This document shows positions 8,354 through 17,509 of a stretch of DNA of 39,728 nt, in pieces. Source of the DNA: Actinomycetota bacterium (GTDB lineage Bacteria > Actinomycetota > Acidimicrobiia > Acidimicrobiales > CADCSY01); assembly GCA_019348495.1 (NCBI GenBank), contig JAHWJI010000010.1:1-39728 (forward strand), read 5' to 3'. Numbering within the stretch: the first letter of the stretch is position 1; each line of letters begins with the position of its first letter. Both the position numbers and the translations under genes were made by a program. A model generated the notes under the pieces. That model did not search any database and had not been told where the DNA came from. It saw only the letters and a list, made by a program, of their open reading frames with translations.

Positions 8354-8803
8354 TCACCACCGATCCCCGAGGTGGCGGACGTCGCCCTGGCTGGCTTCGA
8401 GCGCGTCGGCGGGGACCAGCTCGGGCGCCAGGTCGGCCAGGGGGGCGAGCACGAAGCGACGGTGCCACATGCGGGGGTGGGGCACGACCAGGTCGCCCTC
8501 GTCCACGGACAGGTCACCCACCAAGAGCACGTCGACGTCGAGCGGTCGGGGCCCGAAGCGTTCCCCCGGGAGCCGGCCGGCCTGGCGCTCCAGCTCCTTG
8601 GCCATCTCCAGGAGCTGACGGGGTGAGCGCTCGGTGGCCAGCTCGACCACGGCGTTGAGGTAGCGGCCCTGGGGCGGGCCTCCGACGGGCCCCGTCTCGT
8701 AGACGGGCGAGACCGCCACCACCTCGGGCAGAGCAGCCACCGCCGTACGCAGCTGGGCCTCCCGGTCCCCCAGGTTCGACCCCAGGCCGAGAAAGGCCCT
8801 CAC
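8354..8803 (-). CDS. folK: 2-amino-4-hydroxy-6-hydroxymethyldihydropteridine pyrophosphokinase (HPPK)
   Basis: Transfers pyrophosphate from ATP to hydroxymethyl-dihydropterin, giving the substrate of FolP. The 149-residue protein starts AFLGLGSNLGDREAQLR, then has SPVYETGPVGGPPQGRYLNAV and the signature GPRPLDVDVLLVGD, followed by VPHPRMWHRRFVLAPLADLAP. The start overlaps the folB stop as GTGA at 8803-8800, so FolB and FolK, which act in sequence, are made from coupled messages. Nothing is missing compared with the family. Confidence 0.96.
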   Translation of the reverse strand: MRAFLGLGSNLGDREAQLRTAVAALPEVVAVSPVYETGPVGGPPQGRYLNAVVELATERSPRQLLEMAKELERQAGRLPGERFGPRPLDVDVLLVGDLSVDEGDLVVPHPRMWHRRFVLAPLADLAPELVPADALEASQGDVRHLGDRW

Positions 8804-9174
8804 GGGCCCGTGCGAGAGCGCACCATGCGCACGCCGGCGGAGGCGAGGTCATGGGGCACCGGCGGTCGCAGCTTGCGCACGGTCACGACCACCCCCTCGA
8901 TGCGCTCGTCAGCGGCCAGGACCGCCTGGGCGACGGCCTCGGCCAGGTGCTCGAGAAGAGCGACGGCATCGGCCGCCGCCACCCGAGCGACCGTGTCGCA
9001 CACGGCGCCGTAGTCGACGGTGTCGGCCAGCTCGTCGCTGGTTGCCGCCGCCGCCAGGTCGGCGGCCACATCGAGGTCGATCTCCAGCGGCTGGGGGACC
9101 GTTCGCTCAGCTAACTCGGCTCCGCAGCGCCCCAGCACCCGCAACCCTCGCAGCTCGACCCGCTCGCCCGTCAA
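8800..9174 (-). CDS. folB: dihydroneopterin aldolase
   Basis: Cleaves dihydroneopterin to hydroxymethyl-dihydropterin and glycolaldehyde. The 124-residue protein has VELRGLRVLGRCGAELAER at the N-terminus, TVDYGAVCDTVARV in the middle and a LEHLAEAVAQAVL helix, matching the small octameric FolB fold. The reading frame is open far upstream, but that part is a shadow of the pseudophosphatase gene. The chosen start is TTG 9174, which overlaps that gene's stop as TTGA and gives the normal length of about 120 residues. It sits between the pseudophosphatase and folK. Confidence 0.92.
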   Translation of the reverse strand: MTGERVELRGLRVLGRCGAELAERTVPQPLEIDLDVAADLAAAATSDELADTVDYGAVCDTVARVAAADAVALLEHLAEAVAQAVLAADERIEGVVVTVRKLRPPVPHDLASAGVRMVRSRTGP

Positions 9175-9677
9175 GGCCGGAGCGCCAGCCGCTCGGCCAG
9201 GGCCACCAGCTCTCGCCCCGGCGGTCCCATGGGGCGCTGCAGCAGTCGCTCGGCCATGGCGATGGCCCGGGTCTGCTCGGGCACGAGGCCGGCGTGCACC
9301 AGGTAACCGGCCAGCACCCCCTGCACGCGGTCGCCGACATCGTCGTCGTGGACCAGCACCCGCTCCCCGGCGACCAGCCGGGACCGGACCTCGACGAAGA
9401 CGGCCTGGAGCTCGGCGGCCAGCTCGGTGTTGCGGCCGAGGGGGAGGTGGTGGGCGGCGAGCGAGGCCTCGCCGTAGGCGTGCAGGTTGTGGGGGGAGGC
9501 CAGGGTGCTGACCACACAGGTGAAGCCCTGGTCCTTGACCCAGGTGATCTCCTCGGCCCGGCGGACCCGGCGGTGGCTGGGCCCGTACCCGCCGATGCGC
9601 TCGCACACGGCCAGGCGGTCCCTGATCACCCAGGCGAAGTGGCGGGGAGGCATCCCTTGGGCCCACTTCCCCTTCAC
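9171..9677 (-). CDS. dual-specificity-phosphatase-like protein lacking the catalytic cysteine
   Basis: A 168-residue protein that looks like a cyclin-dependent/dual-specificity tyrosine phosphatase: PRHFAWVIRDRLAVCERIGG at the start, a substrate-recognition segment, then a strand-loop-helix at 107-126. Where the HCxxxGxR phosphate loop should be it reads HDDDVGDR (110-117), so the nucleophilic cysteine is aspartate while His, Gly and Arg are kept. It therefore should not form a phosphocysteine. It lies between folP and folB with a 4-base overlap to folB and a 10-base gap from folP. The GTG at 9677 is the only start clear of folP. Possible roles are pterin-phosphate binding, protein-protein regulation, or aspartate-based chemistry; none is shown by the sequence. 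Confidence 0.75.
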   Translation of the reverse strand: MKGKWAQGMPPRHFAWVIRDRLAVCERIGGYGPSHRRVRRAEEITWVKDQGFTCVVSTLASPHNLHAYGEASLAAHHLPLGRNTELAAELQAVFVEVRSRLVAGERVLVHDDDVGDRVQGVLAGYLVHAGLVPEQTRAIAMAERLLQRPMGPPGRELVALAERLALRP

Positions 9678-9687
9678 CGGCGGACCT

Positions 9688-10476
9688 TCACGACGGGGCC
9701 GAGACGGCGACGTGCTCGCCGACCAGCCGCAGGGCGCCGACGGTGGCGTGCACGTCGTGGGCCCGGACCATGCCCACCCCGGCGTCGGCCGCCCACACCG
9801 CCACCGCCACCGACCCCTCCAGCCGGTCGTCGGCTGGTGCGCCACCCAGGAGGGCGCCGAGGAACGCCTTGCGGCTGGCGCCCACGAGGACAGGGAAGCC
9901 GGTGCTCACCAGCTCGCCCAGTCGGGCCAGAAGGGAGAGGTTGTGCTCCAGGGTCTTGCCGAAGCCGATGCCCGGGTCGACCCAGACCTCGTCGACTCCT
10001 GCGGTGCGGGCGGCGTCCGAGCGAGCCACCAGGAACGAGCGCACCTCGGCCACCACATCGGCGTAGTGAGGATCGGCCTGCATGCTGCGGGGGTCGCCCT
10101 GCATGTGCATGGCCACCCAGCCCACGCCGGGGCCGGCGCCGGCCACCACCGGCCACAGCGAAGCCGACACGTCGTTGACCAGGCTGGCGCCGGCGTCGAT
10201 GGCGGCCTCGGCCACGCCGGCCTTGCGGGTGTCGATCGAGACCCGCACGTGCGGCGCCAGGGCCGCGACCACCGGGACCACCCGGCGCCGTTCCTCGGCC
10301 TCGTCGACCGGCTCGGCACCCGGTCGGGTCGACTCCCCGCCCACGTCCACCACGTCGGCGCCCTCGGCGACCATGGCCAACCCGTGGGCCACCGCCCGCT
10401 CAGGATCGGTCCAGCGACCCCCGTCCGAAAACGAGTCGGGGGTCACGTTCAACACGCCCATCACCCGAGTGGCCAC
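9688..10476 (-). CDS. folP: dihydropteroate synthase
   Basis: Condenses p-aminobenzoate with hydroxymethyl-dihydropterin pyrophosphate; the classical sulfonamide target. The 262-residue TIM barrel has MGVLNVTPDSFSDGG at the N-terminus, DVGGESTRPGAEPV (the second DHPS signature), SIDTRKAGVAEAA, NDVSAS, WVDPGIGFGKTLEHN and VGASRKAFLG. The GTG at 10476 is preceded by a TACCTT -10 hexamer at a 7-base spacing, and no ribosome site is seen, so this gene probably has its own leaderless promoter inside the folate run. A 151-base gap separates it from folE. Confidence 0.96.
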   Translation of the reverse strand: MATRVMGVLNVTPDSFSDGGRWTDPERAVAHGLAMVAEGADVVDVGGESTRPGAEPVDEAEERRRVVPVVAALAPHVRVSIDTRKAGVAEAAIDAGASLVNDVSASLWPVVAGAGPGVGWVAMHMQGDPRSMQADPHYADVVAEVRSFLVARSDAARTAGVDEVWVDPGIGFGKTLEHNLSLLARLGELVSTGFPVLVGASRKAFLGALLGGAPADDRLEGSVAVAVWAADAGVGMVRAHDVHATVGALRLVGEHVAVSAPS

Positions 10477-10483
10477 AGAGGCG

Positions 10484-10489
10484 AAGGTA
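10484..10489 (-). promoter_or_regulatory. -10 element (TACCTT) for leaderless folP mRNA
   Basis: TACCTT on the minus strand, then 7 bases, then the folP GTG at 10476. It lies in the only sizeable gap (10477-10627) of the folate block, which otherwise shows no gene on either strand. No clear -35 is present. Confidence 0.42.
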
Positions 10490-10627
10490 CTCCCTCGCAG
10501 GGGCGCCTACCGACGCCGGGAGGAACATCCGAGCGGCCAGGAACGGCGCCCGAGGCCCCCGGTGGCTGCTCGGGCACGGTCTTCAGCGTCCAAGATGACC
10601 GACGCTGGCCGGCACCCTGAGCGCGAC

Positions 10628-11281
10628 CTATCTCGGGCCCGAACCTCCGGTCCGGGCATGGATGAACGCCATGGCCTCGGCCCGGGTGGCGGGGTTGTCA
10701 CGGAACAGGCCCCGCACGGCCGAGGTGACGGTGGTGGCGCCGGGCTTGCGCACGCCCCGCATCGACATGCACAGGTGCTCGGCCTCGATCACCACCAGCA
10801 CCCCCCGCGGGGCCAGCACCCGCTCGAGGGTGTCGGCCACCTGGGTGGTCAGGCGCTCCTGGACCTGCGGGCGCCGGGCGTAGCCCTCGACCAACCGGGC
10901 CAGCTTGGACAGCCCAGTGATGCTCCCGTCGTCGCTCGGGATGTAGGCGACGTGGGCCCGGCCGATGAAGGGCGCCAGGTGGTGCTCACACACCGACACC
11001 AACGCGATGTCTCGCACCATGACCATCTCGTCGTGGTCGGCGGCGAAGGTCGTGGCCAGGTGGTCACCGGGGTCGATCTCCAGCCCGGCGAAGACCTCGG
11101 CGTACATGTCGGCCACCCGGGCCGGCGTGCGGTCGAGGCCGTCTCGGTCGGGGTCCTCGCCGATGGCGAGGAGGATCTCCCGCACCGCCTTTTCGATTCG
11201 GGCCCGGTCGATCGTGGCCGGCTCGAGGGGCAACGCATCGCCGTCGTGCATGCCCCCGTGGTGCATGCCGCCGTCGTGCAC
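10628..11281 (-). CDS. folE: GTP cyclohydrolase I
   Basis: Converts GTP to dihydroneopterin triphosphate, the first folate step. The core has [19 protein letters not shown], with the Cys-Glu-His-His zinc site, then [22 protein letters not shown] and a second zinc cysteine in [10 protein letters not shown]. Starts are possible at GTG 11281 (217 residues), ATG 11266 or ATG 11251 (207 residues); 11281 is given because it lies 2 bases after the ftsH stop. The region between them encodes three copies of a 5-residue His/Gly unit ([14 protein letters not shown]), unusual for FolE and possibly metal-binding. The triphosphate-removing phosphatase needed next is not recognised in the window. Confidence 0.93.
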   Translation of the reverse strand: MHDGGMHHGGMHDGDALPLEPATIDRARIEKAVREILLAIGEDPDRDGLDRTPARVADMYAEVFAGLEIDPGDHLATTFAADHDEMVMVRDIALVSVCEHHLAPFIGRAHVAYIPSDDGSITGLSKLARLVEGYARRPQVQERLTTQVADTLERVLAPRGVLVVIEAEHLCMSMRGVRKPGATTVTSAVRGLFRDNPATRAEAMAFIHARTGGSGPR

Positions 11282-11283
11282 GG

Positions 11284-13239
<1,956 letters not shown>

Positions 13240-13316
13240 CACATGAGCTCCCAGGAGGGACGAAGGAGAGACCCCAAGACTACGGCCTCGCCTCCACAAC
13301 CCGCGACTCGGCGGGA

Positions 13317-13961
13317 TCAACTTGGTTGTTGAACCTCCGGCTCACCGACAAGAGCGCAGACGAACGGCAGGTTCCGGTAGCGCTCACCCACGTCGAGGCC
13401 GTAGCCCACGACGAAGTCAGCGGGGATGCGAAAACCCGTGTAGGCCACGTCGAGGTCGGCGACCTCATAGTGCTCACGGACCAGCAAGGAGCACACAGCC
13501 AGGCTGGCGGGGTCTCGGGCCAGCAAGGTCCGGCGCAGGTACGACAGGGTGAGACCGCTGTCGATGATGTCCTCCACCAACAGCACGTGGCGCCCGGTGA
13601 GATCGAGCTCGAGGTCCTTGACGATGCGGACCACACCGCTGGTACGCGTCGTGCTGCCGTAGGAGGCGACGGCCATGAAGTCGAGCTCCACAGGCAGGTT
13701 GATGGATCGGGAGAGATCCGACATGAACACGAAGGCGCCCTTGAGCACGCCTACGAGCAGGGGTGGTCGATCAGCGTAGTCGAGGGTGATCTGGCGGCCG
13801 AGCTCGACCACCCGGTCCTCCAGCTCCTGGCGCCCCACCACCAGGGCGCCCAGACGGGGGTCGGCGTCATAGGGCGAGGGGACGGTCCTGCCACCCGTCG
13901 GTGGGGACGGCGCAGGCACGGCCCCGCTCAGGAGTCGACCAACTCGAGGTGGGTGGTACAC
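13317..13961 (-). CDS. hpt: hypoxanthine phosphoribosyltransferase
   Basis: Purine salvage: makes IMP or GMP from hypoxanthine or guanine and PRPP. The core has LLVGVLKGAFVFMSDL, MAVASYGSTTRTSGVVRI and the PRPP-binding loop VLLVEDIIDSGLTLSYL, with VGYGLDVGERYRNLPF near the end. The mapped start, GTG 13961, lies 9 bases after the tilS stop and gives 214 residues, about 30 more than the family; the N-terminal part is proline-rich, so a GTG at 13919 is an equally good start. Pairing with tilS and ftsH is the common bacterial tilS-hpt-ftsH order. Confidence 0.95.
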   Translation of the reverse strand: MYHPPRVGRLLSGAVPAPSPPTGGRTVPSPYDADPRLGALVVGRQELEDRVVELGRQITLDYADRPPLLVGVLKGAFVFMSDLSRSINLPVELDFMAVASYGSTTRTSGVVRIVKDLELDLTGRHVLLVEDIIDSGLTLSYLRRTLLARDPASLAVCSLLVREHYEVADLDVAYTGFRIPADFVVGYGLDVGERYRNLPFVCALVGEPEVQQPS

Positions 13962-13970
13962 ACGCCGCCA

Positions 13971-14861
13971 CTATCGCTCGCCGGCTGAGCTCGGCTCCAA
14001 CCGAAGCCGCCCGTGGCGGCGAGCCAGCCGGCGTCCGGCCCCCACCTCGGTGGCCCGCCACACACCCCGGGCCACGGTCAGGGCCCGCTCGACGGTGGCG
14101 CTGTCGGGCGGGTGGGGGCCCATCTCCTCGACCAGCCAGCGCCGCAGCGCCCGTCGGGCCAGGGGCACGGGAGCGACGATCAGCGCCGAGACGTCGGTGG
14201 GGTCGAGGTCGGCGGCGAGGCGCTCGAGCAGCCGGGCGTCGTCGTCCAGCAGGCGGGCGCTACGGGCGACCACCGAAGCCACGTCTCGCTCGGCCACCTT
14301 GTCGAGCAGCGGCAGCACCTCATGGCGGACCCGGTTGCGCCGCAGCCCGAGGTCGGTGTTGGTGGGGTCGTCGAGGGGCTGGATGCCGAGGCCGGTGCAC
14401 AGGGCCACCGTGTCGGCCCGGCGCAGGGCCAGCAGCGGCTTGGTCGGGCCGGGGCGCATCCCCGCCAGCCCGTCGAGCCCTGCACCACGCAGCAGATTGA
14501 GCACCACCGTCTCGGCCTGGTCGTCGGCGGTGTGGCCGGTCATGGCCCCCTCGGGCAGAACCGAGCGTCGAGCGGCCCGGGCCCGGGCCTCCAGGTTGGG
14601 ACCGGGGGCGACGCTGGCCCGGCGGGCGACGAAGCCGGCGCCCAGGCGCCTGGCCAGGGCGCCCACCACCTCGGCCTCGGCTGCCGATCCCGACCGGAGT
14701 CCGTGGTCGACGTGCACGGCGGTGACCGCGCAGCCGGCCTCGACGGCCAACACCAACAGCGCGCTCGAGTCGGCACCGCCCGAGACCGCCGCCACCGCCG
14801 CCGTCCCCGCCGGTGGGAAGCGACAGCGGGCCAACAGCCGCGGCACCAGGCGCGTGGCCAC
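13971..14861 (-). CDS. tilS: tRNA(Ile)-lysidine synthase
   Basis: Attaches lysine to the wobble cytidine of tRNA-Ile(CAU), changing its codon from AUG to AUA. The N-terminal ATP-pyrophosphatase domain has the PP-loop SGGADSSALL (about 27-36), VDHGLR, MTGHTADDQAETVVLNLLRG, and RRNRVRHEVLPLL. The 296-residue length is shorter than the about 430 of E. coli TilS; the C-terminal part is reduced, as is common in actinobacteria. GTG 14861 lies 15 bases after the DUF2342 gene. Confidence 0.93.
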   Translation of the reverse strand: MATRLVPRLLARCRFPPAGTAAVAAVSGGADSSALLVLAVEAGCAVTAVHVDHGLRSGSAAEAEVVGALARRLGAGFVARRASVAPGPNLEARARAARRSVLPEGAMTGHTADDQAETVVLNLLRGAGLDGLAGMRPGPTKPLLALRRADTVALCTGLGIQPLDDPTNTDLGLRRNRVRHEVLPLLDKVAERDVASVVARSARLLDDDARLLERLAADLDPTDVSALIVAPVPLARRALRRWLVEEMGPHPPDSATVERALTVARGVWRATEVGAGRRLARRHGRLRLEPSSAGER

Positions 14862-14876
14862 CAGGCGCGTCCCAGC

Positions 14877-15968
14877 TCATCCTGCGACGATGGCGCCGCC
14901 TGGTGCCACGGGGGCTGGGACCCGGCGCATCCACATCGACGGCTCCCGGATCTCGGCCAGGCTGGGCAGCATCTCAGCACCCTCCCAGGCCCGGTTCAGG
15001 TACTGCGGGCCACCCTCGGCCTCGACGGCCTCGATGAAGCGCTCGCCCTGCTCGTACTGCTTGAGCTTGGCTTCGAGGCCGACCAGCTTCTGGACCGCTC
15101 TGGCCATCCCCGAGGCCTGGGCCCGGCGCTGGTGCAGCACCCGAGAGAAGCGCTCGGCCGAAGGGATGAGGTCGGCGCCGGCCCGTTCCATGGTGACGTC
15201 GCCGTGTCCCTCGAGAAGGCTCATCATGCCCCCGATCTGGCCCAGGACCTGCCGTTGGTCGGGCGTGGCCACCAGGGCCACGAGGCCCCCTTCGTCGAGC
15301 GGGTTGCGCCCCGCCCGTACCTCGTCCACGGCCCGGCGCAGCGCCACCAGGAAGCGCTTGGGGTCGGGCTCGATGCTGCCCAGGCTGGCCTCCACCAGCG
15401 ACAGGAAGTGCCCCCGCAACCAGGGGATGCCGGTGAACTGGGCCCGGTGCGTGACCTCGTGGAGGGCGAGCCAGAGGCGGAACTCCCGAGGGGGGAAGGC
15501 AAAGCGCTTCTCCAGGGCCAACACGTTGGGCCCGACGTAGTAGACGATGTCCTGGTCGGCGGCGGTCTCGTCGTCGATCACGAGCAGGTCGTACTGGCCG
15601 AGCACCCGGGTCGACATCCACCCGAGGAGCGTGCCGACCTCGACACCGGTCAGGGTCCGGGTGGCCTGGGCAGCCACGGGGTTGGTGGGCATGCGCTCCC
15701 CCAACCGACCCGTGAGGGGTCGGAGCATGCGCTGGAAGGAGGCCAGGTTGGCCCGCACCCACCCCGCCCGGTCGGTCACCCGGGCCCGAGCCGGCCCGGC
15801 CATCGACTCCAGCCCGGTGGCCTCGGCCACCAGCGCCTCGGCCTCGGCCGTGAGCTCGGCGAAGTCGGGACCCAGCGAGTCGGCGTGGTAGGAGTCGGCG
15901 AGAGGTTCGTGACCGGCGATGCGCACCGCCACCTTCTCGGCCACGTCCCACCCGATGGGGTCAGCCAC
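14877..15968 (-). CDS. zinc-dependent metalloprotease-like protein (DUF2342 / F420 biosynthesis-associated)
   Basis: A 363-residue protein of the actinobacterial DUF2342 family, found beside tilS-hpt-ftsH (Rv3626c in M. tuberculosis). The HEVTH zincin motif lies in LALHEVTHRAQF around residue 170, followed by a conserved LLEGHGDVTMER segment near 255 that may give the third ligand. MPTNPVAAQATRTLTGVEVG and VLGQYDLLVIDDE are other family blocks. Proteolytic activity and any link to coenzyme F420 are annotations inherited from the family and not proven by this sequence. No signal peptide is visible, so it is probably cytoplasmic. Confidence 0.88.
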   Translation of the reverse strand: MADPIGWDVAEKVAVRIAGHEPLADSYHADSLGPDFAELTAEAEALVAEATGLESMAGPARARVTDRAGWVRANLASFQRMLRPLTGRLGERMPTNPVAAQATRTLTGVEVGTLLGWMSTRVLGQYDLLVIDDETAADQDIVYYVGPNVLALEKRFAFPPREFRLWLALHEVTHRAQFTGIPWLRGHFLSLVEASLGSIEPDPKRFLVALRRAVDEVRAGRNPLDEGGLVALVATPDQRQVLGQIGGMMSLLEGHGDVTMERAGADLIPSAERFSRVLHQRRAQASGMARAVQKLVGLEAKLKQYEQGERFIEAVEAEGGPQYLNRAWEGAEMLPSLAEIREPSMWMRRVPAPVAPGGAIVAG

Positions 15969-15983
15969 GACGGTGACCTCCCA

Positions 15984-16142
15984 TCAGCGCTCGTTCCTCG
16001 GGTACTTGAGGGCCTGCACCTTCTTCAGGTACCCGGCGATGATGACGATCGTCATCAAGACCCCGCCCACCGCCAGTGGGACGCCGATCCAGTAGGTCCA
16101 CACCTGGGCGGCCAGCGTGGGCGCCTCGTTCAGCAGATCCAT
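15984..16142 (-). CDS. 52-residue single-pass membrane protein
   Basis: A small ORF with one strong hydrophobic stretch, WIGVPLAVGGVLMTIVIIAG (about residues 19-38), and a basic C-terminus (LKKVQALKYPRNER). No family is recognised. The ATG at 16142 is the first methionine after the upstream zinc micro-protein, and the gene ends 15 bases before DUF2342, so it is embedded in the sigR-tilS run. The open frame extends further upstream, but that part overlaps the zinc micro-protein. The spacing and the membrane-anchored pattern support a real gene. Confidence 0.6.
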   Translation of the reverse strand: MDLLNEAPTLAAQVWTYWIGVPLAVGGVLMTIVIIAGYLKKVQALKYPRNER

Positions 16143-16168
16143 CCCGCCATCGTAGGCCGGCGATGGCC

Positions 16169-16330
16169 TCAGGCGATCTTGCGACCCCGGGTGCGTGGCG
16201 TGCTCATGGGCTCGTGCACGCTGCAGAACGGGCCGTCGTTGTAGATGGACAGCCGGGTGTGGCAGTCCTCTTCCCGACACACCCGGCCCTCTCGGGCCCG
16301 GACCGAGGATGGCTCCTGGCGCGAGGTCAT
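16169..16330 (-). CDS. 53-residue zinc-finger-like micro-protein of the sigR operon
   Basis: The ATG at 16330 overlaps the anti-sigma stop as ATGA, so translation is coupled to rsrA. Residues about 18-40 hold CREEDCHTRLSIYN followed by CSVHE: two cysteines spaced by four, then Cys-x-x-His, spaced like a single zinc ribbon. The C-terminus is basic (RTRGRKIA). The pattern suggests a metal- or redox-responsive small protein acting with the SigR/RsrA pair. That role is inferred from position and from the cysteines; no named family is assigned. Confidence 0.65.
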   Translation of the reverse strand: MTSRQEPSSVRAREGRVCREEDCHTRLSIYNDGPFCSVHEPMSTPRTRGRKIA

Positions 16331-16614
16331 GGGCTCTCGGGGAGCTCCCGCAACACCTGGGCGATGCGCGCTCTCAGCCCGGGCGGCAGCTCCTTCTCCC
16401 GACAGCAACTAGAGATGACCATGCGCAGCTCGGCCTCGAAGTCATAGGTCTCCAGGCAGCCGTTGCAGGCCTCGAGGTGGCTGCGGATGGTGGTGCGGCG
16501 CGCAGGGGTGAGCTCACCGTCGAGGAAGCCGTAGAGCTCGGTCAGCGACGCCCGACAGTCGGCGTCGGCTCGGCCGTCAGCGGACTCGGGCGGTGGGATC
16601 CGCGGGCTCGTCAT
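16327..16614 (-). CDS. rsrA: zinc-containing anti-sigma factor, RsrA type (mycothiol system)
   Basis: A 95-residue anti-sigma factor that binds and silences the sigma factor encoded upstream until disulfide stress oxidises its cysteines. It has the ZAS signature HLEACNGC (H-x3-C-x2-C) near residue 46, an N-terminal DCRASL cysteine that could be the fourth zinc ligand, and [10 protein letters not shown] further on. The ATG at 16614 lies 38 bases inside the sigma gene, an overlap usual for such pairs. Regulation by SigR itself is the known arrangement in Streptomyces and mycobacteria; no clear SigR promoter was found here. Confidence 0.9.
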   Translation of the reverse strand: MTSPRIPPPESADGRADADCRASLTELYGFLDGELTPARRTTIRSHLEACNGCLETYDFEAELRMVISSCCREKELPPGLRARIAQVLRELPESP

Positions 16615-17242
16615 CGTCGGTCCTCCACGAGGTCTCGGTGTCCTCCTCCCGGTTGTCGCTCGCCGGCGGCACCCGCCCGGCTTCGCCGACCAAGCGTCGC
16701 TCGACCGCAAAGTCGTACAACCGCTTCTGAAGGCTCTTTCTTCCGCGGTGCAGGCGGCTCATCACCGTGCCGATGGGGATGTCGAGGATCTCGGCGATCT
16801 CCTTGTAGGAGAATCCCTCCACGTCGGCCAGGAGCACGGCGATGCGGAACTGCTCGGGAAGGTCCTCGACGGCGTCTTTCACCTCGGTCTCGGTGAACAG
16901 GTCGAGCAGCTCGTCCTCGGCGCTGCGGGTGGCCCGGGCCCCCTCCAGGCCTCCCAGACGACGGTAGAGGTAGAAGTCCTCGATGTCGTCGAGGTCGGTC
17001 TCGTCGGGCCGGCGTTGCTGGGCCCGGTAGCGGTTGATGTAGGTGTTGGTCAGGATGCGGTAGAGCCAGGCCTTGAGGTTGGTCCCCTCCCGGAAGCCCC
17101 CGAAGCCCCGATAGGCCTTGAGGTAGGTCTCCTGCACCAGGTCCTCGGCGTCAGCCGGCTTCCGGGTCATTCGCAGCGCGGCCGAGTACAACGACGGCAT
17201 GAGCTCCATTGCCTGGTCGGCGAACGTCGCAGGATCGGCCAT
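16577..17242 (-). CDS. sigR: ECF RNA polymerase sigma factor, SigR/SigH family
   Basis: A 221-residue group-IV sigma factor for thiol-oxidative stress. Region 2 reads [20 protein letters not shown] then [19 protein letters not shown] with [18 protein letters not shown]; region 4 has [20 protein letters not shown] and [20 protein letters not shown]. These match the actinobacterial SigR/SigH family rather than generic ECFs. The ATG at 17242 aligns with the family N-terminus and no earlier start codon is in frame. Remarkably, it lies 3 bases after the 3' end of tRNA-Thr, leaving no room for a ribosome site on a processed message. The C-terminus (about 30 residues, acidic) overlaps rsrA. Confidence 0.92.
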   Translation of the reverse strand: MADPATFADQAMELMPSLYSAALRMTRKPADAEDLVQETYLKAYRGFGGFREGTNLKAWLYRILTNTYINRYRAQQRRPDETDLDDIEDFYLYRRLGGLEGARATRSAEDELLDLFTETEVKDAVEDLPEQFRIAVLLADVEGFSYKEIAEILDIPIGTVMSRLHRGRKSLQKRLYDFAVERRLVGEAGRVPPASDNREEDTETSWRTDDDEPADPTARVR

Positions 17243-17245
17243 GAG

Positions 17246-17318
17246 AGCCCGAGAGGGGAATCGAACCCCTGACCTACGCTTTACGAGAGCGTCGCTCTGC
17301 CGTCTGAGCTACTCGGGC
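17246..17318 (-). tRNA. tRNA-Thr(CGT)
   Basis: Cloverleaf on the minus strand: acceptor stem GCCCGAG/CTCGGGC, D-arm GCTCAGACGGCAGAGC, anticodon stem ACGCT/AGCGT with loop CTCGTAA (anticodon CGT, reading ACG), and T-arm with GGTTCGATTCC. The discriminator base is T and no CCA is encoded. The gene ends 3 bases before the sigR ATG. A TAGCGT hexamer at 17342-17347 could be its -10. Confidence 0.96.
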
Positions 17319-17341
17319 CGGTGGACCGTGATGAGGGGATC

Positions 17342-17347
17342 ACGCTA
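17342..17347 (-). promoter_or_regulatory. possible -10 (TAGCGT) for tRNA-Thr and sigR
   Basis: TAGCGT on the minus strand, 23 bases before the tRNA 5' end. The identical hexamer stands 7 bases before tRNA-Ser at 37954. No strong -35 is seen. If correct, tRNA-Thr and sigR share one transcript. Confidence 0.3.
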
Positions 17348-17434
17348 GCGCCGCGAGTCGGGGGTGGACCCTCACCACCTCGCCGCTCACGACGACACCG
17401 TCGGCCGGTCGAGGACGTCCTGCGCCGCCAACCC

Positions 17435-17440
17435 TACGAT
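17435..17440 (+). promoter_or_regulatory. -10 element (TACGAT) before a leaderless small ORF
   Basis: TACGAT, 6 bases, then ATG at 17447: the same spacing as the other leaderless starts of the window. This is the only promoter-like site before the DUF2254 gene. Confidence 0.4.
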
Positions 17441-17446
17441 GTAGCC

Positions 17447-17509
17447 ATGCCCGGACGGACGCTCTACGAGACCGCGGTCCGCCCGTTGACCGCCCGCCGG
17501 CTCGGCTGA
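17447..17509 (+). CDS. 20-residue leaderless upstream ORF
   Basis: MPGRTLYETAVRPLTARRLG, ending 21 bases before the DUF2254 start. It has a well-placed -10 directly before its ATG and no ribosome site. The peptide has no recognised family. It may be a leader peptide that brings ribosomes onto the mRNA and re-initiates at the GTG of the membrane protein, or it may be chance. It has no run of a single regulatory amino acid, so classic attenuation is unlikely. Confidence 0.35.
   Translation: MPGRTLYETAVRPLTARRLG

Noticed and set aside
13977-16244. Long plus-strand open frames over tilS and the DUF2342 gene
   Set aside because: Their translations are low-complexity shadows of well-identified minus-strand genes.
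17249-17295. GGGAAT-like SigR promoter half-site upstream of sigR
   Set aside because: The match is the T-arm of tRNA-Thr read on the plus strand, in the wrong orientation, and no GTT element lies at the right distance.
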